This document shows positions 1-5,704 of a stretch of 7,075 nt of DNA, one piece after another. Under the pieces are notes generated by a model that did not search any database, was not told the origin of the DNA, and saw only the letters and a list, made by a program, of their open reading frames with translations. The stretch's first letter is position 1; every line of letters begins with the position of its first letter. Both the position numbers and the translations under genes were made by a program. Source of the DNA: an uncultured Bacillota bacterium (GTDB taxonomy: Bacteria > Bacillota > Clostridia > Peptostreptococcales > Anaerovoracaceae); contig CAMJRV010000120.1 in assembly GCA_946408315.1 (NCBI GenBank), positions 1 through 7,075 on the forward strand, given 5' to 3'.

Positions 1-952
1 GCTCGATCTTGTCCATGGCCGCATCCAGCATCTTCATAACGTGAGTCGCGCTGTTGATGGCCTCTACGTTGCCGAAGAGGACGAAAGAAAACATGCACAT
101 CATCAGCATGACGGAAAGCTCCATCCGTCCGTTCAGAGTCGATGCCACGGCGGCCAGCACAACGCCTGTTGAAGCAATTTTAAGTGACAGCAGGTGCAGT
201 CCGTTGTAAAAGGCATAATACTTCTCGATCCTGATGTTAATCTTCTTGTGATTTTCAAAAGCGTCTGCAGCTCCTTCCCGGGCGGCGCCGCCAAAGCCGA
301 AGGCTTTGACGATGGAGATGCCCCGAACGTATTCAAGGACCGCGGAAACCATATCATCCTGCACCTGCTGATGGACTCTGGTATTTCGTTTGCTGGTAAC
401 CGTCATCCCGTGCAGCGCCAGGGCGGAAAGCAGCACTCCCGCGAGGGCAATGGCCGAAATCAGGGGGCTGAAGAAGAGGATGAGCAGGATCATGACCCCT
501 GTGCCGATATAGCCGTTTACGATCGTATCCATCATCTTCATAGAAAACATCTCAAAATAGGACAGATCTGTCGTAACGGCGGCAGAGAGTTCTCCCGTAT
601 TGTTTTTGCTGAAAAATCCGAGGGATACTCGTTTGAGAATGTCTCCGATGACGATGCGCTCCTCTGCCGTGCGTTCATAGGCGACGCTGTCCTGAAAGAC
701 CGCCCGCAGATAGGAGAATAAAAACCGGCCGAGCACCGCAAATACCATAAATCCCGCCATACCCCATATCCACACGGGATTCAGCGGTGCGATTCCCCTG
801 TAGTCCTCGATAATCATGTTGAGGGCGTAGGCCGCTGCCATAATGGGCATCGCGAGGAACAGCGAATGGAAGAACGAGAAGAGATACCCGATATTGACTC
901 TCCTTTTGTATGGCCCGACCCACCGGGTAAGCCGTTTTACAGAGCTAAGCAT
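1..952 (-). CDS. ABC half-transporter D, transmembrane domain (3' end cut by window edge)
   Basis: Reading from ATG at 952-950, the frame stays open for 317 codons to the left edge. It encodes the membrane part of an exporter-fold (type IV) ABC half-transporter. I see about six hydrophobic segments, near residues 22-46, 61-83, 142-162, 163-183, 250-272 and 278-295. Between them are the family's coupling-helix region (GFFSKNNTGELSAAVTTDL, 112-130) and EYVRGISIVKAFG (207-219). The ATP-binding domain should follow but lies outside the window, so truncation is an edge effect, not gene decay. The start is supported by GGAGG 9 bases upstream and by the 8-base overlap with the end of gene C (ATG at 952, C stop TAG at 947-945), which implies coupled translation. 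It probably forms a heterodimer with C. The substrate is not visible. A siderophore or other metallophore is a reasonable guess from context, and drug or peptide transport is the alternative. Confidence 0.9.
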   Translation of the reverse strand, partial: MLSSVKRLTRWVGPYKRRVNIGYLFSFFHSLFLAMPIMAAAYALNMIIEDYRGIAPLNPVWIWGMAGFMVFAVLGRFLFSYLRAVFQDSVAYERTAEERIVIGDILKRVSLGFFSKNNTGELSAAVTTDLSYFEMFSMKMMDTIVNGYIGTGVMILLILFFSPLISAIALAGVLLSALALHGMTVTSKRNTRVHQQVQDDMVSAVLEYVRGISIVKAFGFGGAAREGAADAFENHKKINIRIEKYYAFYNGLHLLSLKIASTGVVLAAVASTLNGRMELSVMLMMCMFSFVLFGNVEAINSATHVMKMLDAAMDKIE

Positions 953-2819
953 AATGCGCCGCCTCCTTTCCGGTGATCTCATATTGTTTTCCCTGTTTTT
1001 TCGCCGCCGACCACTCTTTCGCTCCGATATGGGATTCCCAGAGAGTGCGGTACAACTCGCTGGCATTCAGGAGTTCCGAATGCTTCCCCACAGCGGCAAC
1101 CTCTCCGCGGTTGAGGACTACAATCGAATCGGCTTCCTTGATCGTGGAAAGTCGGTGGGCTATGACGATCAGGGTCTTCTTCTTTCCGGTCTGCCCCTGT
1201 CTCGTGAGCGCCATAATCGATTTTTGCAGCTTATCTTCGTTTTCCGGATCGGTAAAGGCGGTCGCCTCATCCAGAATGATGACGGGGGAGTCCTTCAGGA
1301 TGGCCCGGGCGATGGCGATTCTCTGGCGTTCTCCGCCGGAAAGCCTTCCGCCCGCTTCTCCTGCGTTGGTTTGATATCCATTGGGCAGGCGGCGGATAAA
1401 GTCGTCGCACAGCGCTGCCTTTGCGGCAGCATAGACTTCCTCGTCACTGGCGGCAGGATTGCCCATGCGGATATTTTCCAGAAGGGATCGGTTGAACAAA
1501 TAGTTGTCCTGGATGACGAAGCTGACGGCCTTTGCAAGCTGGGAGAGCGGAATATCGCGGACATCGGCATCTCCGATTTTAATCCTGCCGTCTCCCACAT
1601 CCCAATACCGGGCGATCAGCCGCGCGACAGTGGACTTACCGCTTCCGGAGGGGCCCACAAGGGCGGTATAGCTTCCTTCGGGGAAAGACAGACTGATGTT
1701 TTTAAGAACGTCGTCCCCTTTGTCATCCGCGTCATCCTCTTTGCCGTCCGCGTCATCCCATTTGCCATCCGCCGTGTCGTGATAGGAAAACGAAACATTT
1801 TCCAGATGTATCCCGTAATTGTTGATCGGAACCGGCTTTTCCGCGTTTGGAAGCTCCGGCAGGCCGAGGATTTCCCGGGCGTCGCAAACGGCATACTCAA
1901 TGGATTTTAAGTCGTTGACCACCATGGTAAAGGCGGTAAGCGGAGCCACGAGCCCCATGGATAAAACGATGGATATGACGATTTCAGCCGGGGTAATCTC
2001 GCCTGCGAGATACAGGGCGATCGCGGCGGGCAGTGCTCCGAGCAGGGAGGAAGGCAGGATGGCGCCGCCCAGAGTCATATGCTTCCACGTGCTTCTGAAC
2101 CAGTCCAGCGTGTATTCCTTAAAAGCGGAGACCGCGTTTTTATATTTTTCATAGGAGCTTCCTGAGCGGCCGAAGGCCTTGATCACTTCGATGCCTTCCA
2201 CGTATTCCACAATCACGCTGTTCACATGGTTGCTCGATTTCATAAAGTCGGCATATTTCTCGTTATAGCTTCTCAGCACGAAGCTGTAGACCAGAAAGGC
2301 CAGGGGGACACAGATCAGCGACCAGAGGGCCAGTCTCCAGTCGATATGGAGCATGTAGGCAAACATCGCCAGAGGAACCAGCAGATTCGATATTCCTTCG
2401 GGAATGATATGGGCAAGGGGCAGCTCAATCGTCTCAACCCGGTCGATGATCGTGCTCTTCAGCTCGCCGCCGGTGCGGGAAAGCACCGTGCCCAGCGGCG
2501 CGTTCATGAGTTTTTGCGTCATCGCAAGACGGATCTGTTCCAATATGCTGTATGCCGACATATGGGACAATGTCGTTGCAATGGCGTGCAGCAGAATCTT
2601 GGCGAAATACCCTGCGGCGCAAAGGACGATAAGGGGCATTGTGTTTTGAAACTCGGCAGCCTCCTCAAAGAAGAGCATGAGGATGTGATACACGCTGATA
2701 TACGGGATCAAGCCGCAGCCGACGCTGAGAACTTCAAAGAGTACGGCCAGCGTCATCCTGCCCTTACAGTGTCCTGCAAAACGGAAGACCGTCTTGATCC
2801 AAGCTTCTTGTTTCATCAT
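945..2819 (-). CDS. ABC half-transporter C, fused permease and ATPase (624 aa)
   Basis: This is a complete exporter-fold ABC half-transporter of the inner membrane. Hydrophobic segments lie near residues 22-50, 61-83, 137-157, 160-182, 248-272 and 278-300. The ATPase domain follows: A-loop Tyr346, Walker A GPSGSGKST (389-397), Q-loop Gln437, signature LSGGERQ (493-499), Walker B VIILDE (513-518) with catalytic Glu518, and H-loop His555. All are canonical, so this ATP site should hydrolyse ATP. The D-loop is AFTD (521-524) instead of the common SALD. At 624 residues it is longer than the usual ~580, because of an Asp-rich repeat insertion (347-370) and a Lys-rich tail after Trp603. The start is one of two adjacent ATGs (2819 or 2816), 7 or 10 bases after AGGAGG. 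It overlaps D by 8 bases and probably pairs with it. Context (AraC regulator, tandem pairs) resembles YbtPQ/IrtAB metallophore importers. That role is inference. Confidence 0.93.
   Translation of the reverse strand: MMKQEAWIKTVFRFAGHCKGRMTLAVLFEVLSVGCGLIPYISVYHILMLFFEEAAEFQNTMPLIVLCAAGYFAKILLHAIATTLSHMSAYSILEQIRLAMTQKLMNAPLGTVLSRTGGELKSTIIDRVETIELPLAHIIPEGISNLLVPLAMFAYMLHIDWRLALWSLICVPLAFLVYSFVLRSYNEKYADFMKSSNHVNSVIVEYVEGIEVIKAFGRSGSSYEKYKNAVSAFKEYTLDWFRSTWKHMTLGGAILPSSLLGALPAAIALYLAGEITPAEIVISIVLSMGLVAPLTAFTMVVNDLKSIEYAVCDAREILGLPELPNAEKPVPINNYGIHLENVSFSYHDTADGKWDDADGKEDDADDKGDDVLKNISLSFPEGSYTALVGPSGSGKSTVARLIARYWDVGDGRIKIGDADVRDIPLSQLAKAVSFVIQDNYLFNRSLLENIRMGNPAASDEEVYAAAKAALCDDFIRRLPNGYQTNAGEAGGRLSGGERQRIAIARAILKDSPVIILDEATAFTDPENEDKLQKSIMALTRQGQTGKKKTLIVIAHRLSTIKEADSIVVLNRGEVAAVGKHSELLNASELYRTLWESHIGAKEWSAAKKQGKQYEITGKEAAHYA
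961..969 (-). promoter_or_regulatory. Ribosome binding site of gene D, inside the end of gene C
   Basis: On the minus strand this reads AAAGGAGGC, with GGAGG at 966-962 and 9 bases before the ATG at 952. It is also coding sequence for Lys-Glu near the C-terminus of C, so ribosomes finishing C are well placed to start D. It fixes the start of D at 952. Confidence 0.85.
1719..1781 (-). repeat. Three 21-base tandem units coding an Asp-rich heptad insert in gene C
   Basis: Units lie at 1719-1739, 1740-1760 and 1761-1781 on the plus strand. The first two are closely similar, and the third has drifted in its second half. Each is 21 bases and in frame, coding HDTADGK, WDDADGK and EDDADDK (residues 347-367), followed by GDD. 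The block sits directly after the A-loop tyrosine, between the first two strands of the ATPase domain. Genes A and B have only about 6-8 residues there (DKDKKSEA in A, NQDGEET in B). Copy number may vary between strains because the units are tandem and in frame. Confidence 0.85.
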
Positions 2820-2826
2820 AAAATAA

Positions 2827-2832
2827 CCTCCT
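2827..2832 (-). promoter_or_regulatory. Ribosome binding site of gene C
   Basis: The minus strand reads AGGAGG here, 7 bases before the ATG at 2819. It is the only strong Shine-Dalgarno in the 2820-2929 gap and shows that C has its own initiation site, not coupled to the regulator gene 110 bases upstream. Confidence 0.8.
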
Positions 2833-2840
2833 GGAGCACG

Positions 2841-2884
2841 AACTGCAGCTCATTACAAATTTAATTTCATTACAAGCCGCAGTT
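2841..2884 (-). promoter_or_regulatory. Possible leader hairpin / dyad upstream of gene C
   Basis: On the minus strand AACTGCGGC (2884-2876) can pair with GCTGCAGTT (2849-2841) as RNA, with one G-U pair. Up to four more pairs continue inward, two of them G-U. The loop contains an AT-rich segment. The structure ends 9 bases before the AGGAGG of gene C. It could be a leader structure if transcription starts upstream of it, or simply a DNA dyad for a regulator. No transcription start is evident, and I see no match to a riboswitch class I know. Confidence 0.35.
2851..2875 (-). repeat. 8-base direct repeat TTGTAATG, candidate regulator half-sites
   Basis: TTGTAATG occurs at 2875-2868 and again at 2858-2851 on the minus strand, 17 bases apart start to start, separated by AAATTAAAT. 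AraC-family activators commonly bind two directly repeated half-sites at about this spacing upstream of, or overlapping, the -35 region. TGTAAT also resembles a -10 hexamer, but no good -35 lies 17 bases upstream of either copy. That fits an activator-dependent promoter, or no promoter at all. Confidence 0.35.
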
Positions 2885-2889
2885 TCATA

Positions 2890-2925
2890 AATAAACGCAG
2901 TTAGCAACAACTAACTGGGTTTATT
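2890..2925. promoter_or_regulatory. Inverted repeat with 15-base arms, candidate operator
   Basis: Plus-strand arms are AATAAACGCAGTTAG (2890-2904) and CTAACTGGGTTTATT (2911-2925), with 14 of 15 positions paired and a 6-base centre, CAACAA. The only mismatch is 2897 against 2918. It starts 4 bases after the stop of the AraC gene and lies about 70 bases before the start of gene C. The inner GTTAG/CTAAC arms recall DtxR/IdeR-type iron-regulator sites, but those have a much shorter centre, so identity is not claimed. A weak terminator for the regulator transcript is the alternative. The stem is AT-rich, and no clean U-run follows on the minus strand. Confidence 0.5.
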
Positions 2926-2929
2926 GTAA

Positions 2930-3952
2930 TCAATCCCCTTTTTGTTTGCTACTCCACGGAGGCAAGTCTGGCTCCAATCGGACAGAAAGCTTTTGATAAC
3001 CTGTCGGTGTGCTGCCGATTACAGCCTTGAACGCTGCGGCAAATTTACTCTGGTTGTCGTAGCCGACAGCTCCGGCAACTGCTGCAACGCTCATGTTTCC
3101 TTCCCGGAGCAGCTTTGCCGCCGTATTCATGCGGTAATTGCGGAGATATTGGCCGATGGGCGAACCGTACACCCCTCGGAAACAGAGTTTCATCGAGGTT
3201 TGCGGAATACAGAACTGCCCGGCCAGCTCCGCTATCGTGTAGTTTCGCTCGAGGTTGGCTGTAAGAAAGGCCGCGATCTGCTTGACGATATCCACCTGCT
3301 TCTTGGAAAAATAGCCCCTGCGCTTCCGCCCCTCTTCATCGAGCCCCTGAAGGAGGTAGAGAAGCTCCACCACCTTGATCTGAAGATAGGAAGCCTCATA
3401 CTTGCCCCGGGTCGCGTACAGTTCCTCAAAGAGACGTGAGATGCTGTCATCCGCACGGTTAAGATATGCGGCAGTGTCGGAAGAACAATATCTCCTGTAC
3501 AGTGCGTCAATGCTGATTCCAAAGAATTTCAGCAATTCTCCGGTTGGCCGGTCCAGATCATCCACGTAGACCCCGACGGTGATCCCATGATAGTGGGACA
3601 ATGGAAACCCGAACGCTCTGATCTGATCCCGTTTTCCGGAAACCTGAAGATCGCCTTCCTGCAGATACAGGCAGCTTCCGCCCGTCATCTCCCATTCGAT
3701 CCGGCCCTCTTTGCAGTGGTCGATCCCAAGCAGAGGAACCTTGCTGTAAAACTCCGACAGACAGGCCTCCATGTGAAAATCGTTGTATACAAGCTCGATT
3801 CCCGGAAATACATGATATACCTCCATCGTTCCGACGCCCGTCTTATCCTCCATTCTATAAAGGGCGCCTTCCTCCGTCCGGCGGACGGGCGTTATGTTTC
3901 GGCCAAAACTCACCTTGATCGCATCATCCATAGGCCCCATAGCTCCGTTCAC
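2930..3952 (-). CDS. AraC-family transcriptional regulator (340 aa)
   Basis: This cytoplasmic DNA-binding regulator has an N-terminal sensing region and a C-terminal AraC DNA-binding domain from about residue 220. Two helix-turn-helix units are visible: one around IAELAGQFCIPQTSMKLCF (240-258) and one around VAAVAGAVGYDNQSKFAAAFK (289-309). The second carries the family hallmark GY.N.S.F...FK followed by G.TP.GY. The N-terminal segment GIDHCKEGRIEWEM through YLQEGDL (76-102) is typical of Clostridia AraC proteins found near ABC transporter genes. I choose the GTG at 3952 because GAGGTGATC (3965-3957) lies at proper distance. The next ATG, at 3940, would be too far. The gene starts 6 bases after B ends, and its ribosome site overlaps B's stop codon, so it is almost certainly co-transcribed with A and B. 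By analogy with YbtA/PchR it may sense the transported ligand and activate A/B and/or C/D. Ligand and target are inference. Confidence 0.92.
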   Translation of the reverse strand: MNGAMGPMDDAIKVSFGRNITPVRRTEEGALYRMEDKTGVGTMEVYHVFPGIELVYNDFHMEACLSEFYSKVPLLGIDHCKEGRIEWEMTGGSCLYLQEGDLQVSGKRDQIRAFGFPLSHYHGITVGVYVDDLDRPTGELLKFFGISIDALYRRYCSSDTAAYLNRADDSISRLFEELYATRGKYEASYLQIKVVELLYLLQGLDEEGRKRRGYFSKKQVDIVKQIAAFLTANLERNYTIAELAGQFCIPQTSMKLCFRGVYGSPIGQYLRNYRMNTAAKLLREGNMSVAAVAGAVGYDNQSKFAAAFKAVIGSTPTGYQKLSVRLEPDLPPWSSKQKGD

Positions 3953-3956
3953 TCAC

Positions 3957-3965
3957 GATCACCTC
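3957..3965 (-). promoter_or_regulatory. Ribosome binding site fixing the GTG start of the AraC gene
   Basis: The minus strand reads GAGGTGATC, an extended match to the 16S rRNA 3' end, with GAGG 9 bases before GTG at 3952. It spans the TGA stop of gene B (3961-3959), suggesting coupled termination and re-initiation. Confidence 0.8.
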
Positions 3966-5704
3966 ACCGACCAGCCGAGGCTCTCCTGCTGTATGGAATA
4001 AAGCCTGTGGTACAGACCGCCCAGAGCAACCAGTTCGTCATGAGTGCCCTGCTCCATAACCCTTCCCTGATCCAGCACGATGATCTGATCCGCATTCTTT
4101 ATAGTCCGCAGGCGGTGGGCGATGACGATGACGGTCTTTCCGCCGATGAGGTTGGAAATCGCCTGCTGAATGTAAGCCTCGCTCTCCGGGTCGAGGGAGG
4201 CGGTCGCCTCATCCAGCAGGACAACGGGAGCATCCTTGAGCAGGGCCCGGGCGATAGAAAGCCGCTGACGCTCTCCCCCGGAAAGGGTGGAGCCGTTTTC
4301 ACCGAGCAAGGTATCGTAGCCGTCGGGCATACGGCTGATAAACTCGTCGCAGCGCGCAGCCTTTGCAGCGGCCATCACCTCCTCCCGGGAAGCGTTCATA
4401 TTGCCGATGCGGATATTGTTGTAGATCGTATCGTTGAAGAGGACCACATCCTGAAAGACGAAACTCATATAGCTCATCAGATGCTCCGGGTCGAGGGTTT
4501 TGACGTCTACTCCGCCGATTGTGATCCGGCCTCCCGTCACGTCCCAGAACCGGGCAATCAGCCTTGAAACCGTGCTTTTGCCGCTGCCCGAAGGGCCGAC
4601 CAGCGCCGTGATGCTCCCGGCTGGGATCGACAGGGTCATATCGCGGATCGTCTCCTCCCCGTCCTGATTATATTGGAAATCGACGTTTTCAAACTCGATA
4701 TCGAAATCGCGCAGATCCGTCTCCCCGCTGCCTTCCATGGGCTGTACTTCCATCAAGGTCTTCATCCGGTTCACCGCGATCCTGTGATACAGGAATTCCG
4801 GCAGCAGAGCAAGCTCCGTAAGGATCGGCCCGTAAATCCGTACGACGATCAACACAAACAGGAGCATGGGAATGAATTCGATTTTCCCGCCGGTCAAAAG
4901 GTTCGTTCCGACCAGAACGGTCAATCCGATCCCCGCCTGCAGTACAACCTGGGCACCTGTAACGAAGACTCCGGTTCCGAATTCCATGGCGATAGCGAGG
5001 CGTTTCATGGTTCGCAGGGCGTCTTCCAGGGCGCTGAACTTTTCGCCGTCCAGATTGCAAGCACGGATGACTTTAATCCCCTCGATGTATTCCTGGACCT
5101 GTCCGGAGGCGGCCAGCTTTGCAGCCATGTGCTTCTCGTGCAGCCTCCCGTAAAATCTGCGGCTGACAACGATAATGCCGAAGGCCAGAGGGACGGTGAT
5201 AAACATAGAAAGAGCCATCCGCCAGTCGAAGAACGCTGTCATCAGGCAGATTGCCGTAATGGAAATGGCGTTGGCGGCAATCTGCGGCACCACATGGCTG
5301 AGCACGTGTTCGCTGGTAGCCACGTCTTCCATCAGGTTGGTCGTGATTTCCGACAGATCCTTTGCGTTGAAAAAGCTCATGGGAAGCTTTCGGATATGCT
5401 CGGCAATAGAAACCCGGGCGTTCTCACTTTCCATATAGGAGACGACGTAGGTTTTCTTATAGTCGTTTTTCAGGCAGAGGAAGATGATCCCCGCCGACAC
5501 GATTCCCAGGGCAAAGAGCAGCCACATGAAATTCCAGGATACCGTGCCGCCGCTCAGCGGCTTTATCAGCTCGACCACCAGCTGGATCATGACGCCAAAG
5601 GAAAGCATCAGGGAAAAGTTGCTGAGGGTACAGGCGGCAATGGCCTTTTTCATATCTCGATAACCCTTGTCTGTGAGCATAAAAGCGGATTGTAATTTAG
5701 GCAT
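3959..5704 (-). CDS. ABC half-transporter B, fused permease and ATPase (581 aa)
   Basis: This is a complete exporter-fold ABC half-transporter of normal length. Hydrophobic segments lie near residues 24-46, 58-78, 136-158, 161-182, 245-268 and 276-296. The coupling-helix motif EYIEGIKVIRAC is at 205-216. The ATPase domain has A-loop Tyr345, Walker A GPSGSGKST (370-378), Q-loop Gln418, signature LSGGERQ (474-480), Walker B VVLLDE (494-499) with Glu499, D-loop ASLD (502-505) and H-loop His530. It lacks the tail extension seen in A and C and ends a few residues after Trp578. ATG at 5704 is preceded by AAGGAGGT and overlaps the TAA of gene A by 8 bases, so A and B are translationally coupled and likely form the heterodimer. 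Substrate is unknown. YbtPQ/IrtAB-like metallophore import is favoured by the neighbouring AraC gene, with drug or peptide export as alternatives. Confidence 0.94.
   Translation of the reverse strand: MPKLQSAFMLTDKGYRDMKKAIAACTLSNFSLMLSFGVMIQLVVELIKPLSGGTVSWNFMWLLFALGIVSAGIIFLCLKNDYKKTYVVSYMESENARVSIAEHIRKLPMSFFNAKDLSEITTNLMEDVATSEHVLSHVVPQIAANAISITAICLMTAFFDWRMALSMFITVPLAFGIIVVSRRFYGRLHEKHMAAKLAASGQVQEYIEGIKVIRACNLDGEKFSALEDALRTMKRLAIAMEFGTGVFVTGAQVVLQAGIGLTVLVGTNLLTGGKIEFIPMLLFVLIVVRIYGPILTELALLPEFLYHRIAVNRMKTLMEVQPMEGSGETDLRDFDIEFENVDFQYNQDGEETIRDMTLSIPAGSITALVGPSGSGKSTVSRLIARFWDVTGGRITIGGVDVKTLDPEHLMSYMSFVFQDVVLFNDTIYNNIRIGNMNASREEVMAAAKAARCDEFISRMPDGYDTLLGENGSTLSGGERQRLSIARALLKDAPVVLLDEATASLDPESEAYIQQAISNLIGGKTVIVIAHRLRTIKNADQIIVLDQGRVMEQGTHDELVALGGLYHRLYSIQQESLGWSVR

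Noticed and set aside
538..923. Short minus-strand open frames at 538-741 and 675-923
   Set aside because: They are in different frames from the continuous 317-codon reading that starts at 952 and gives a proper ABC membrane domain, so gene D is not broken here.
1719..1781. CRISPR-like array
   Set aside because: Units are 21 bases, directly adjacent without spacers, in frame and inside a coding gene. This is a protein-coding tandem repeat. The same applies to 5718-5801.
843..1910. Long plus-strand open frame (355 codons) opposite genes C and D
   Set aside because: It is antisense to well-supported ABC ATPase coding sequence, has no recognisable domain, and reads as low-complexity shadow of conserved motifs on the other strand.
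2890..2925. Strong intrinsic terminator after the regulator gene
   Set aside because: The stem is AT-rich, has a mismatch in the middle, and is not followed by a clean U-run on the minus strand. A weak terminator cannot be excluded, but an operator fits better.
2820..2929. Consensus sigma-70 promoter for gene C
   Set aside because: TGTAAT hexamers exist, but no acceptable -35 lies 16-18 bases upstream of either. TTGTTG/TTGCTA sequences in the dyad are not followed by a good -10 at the right distance.
3587..4567. Plus-strand open frame (326 codons) opposite the regulator and gene B
   Set aside because: It is antisense to two genes with clear motifs and crosses their junction. No family is recognisable and no ribosome site is convincing.
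4673..5695. Plus-strand open frame (340 codons) opposite gene B
   Set aside because: The His/Gln/Asp-rich composition is typical of the reverse complement of a membrane protein gene. It is a shadow of the B membrane domain.
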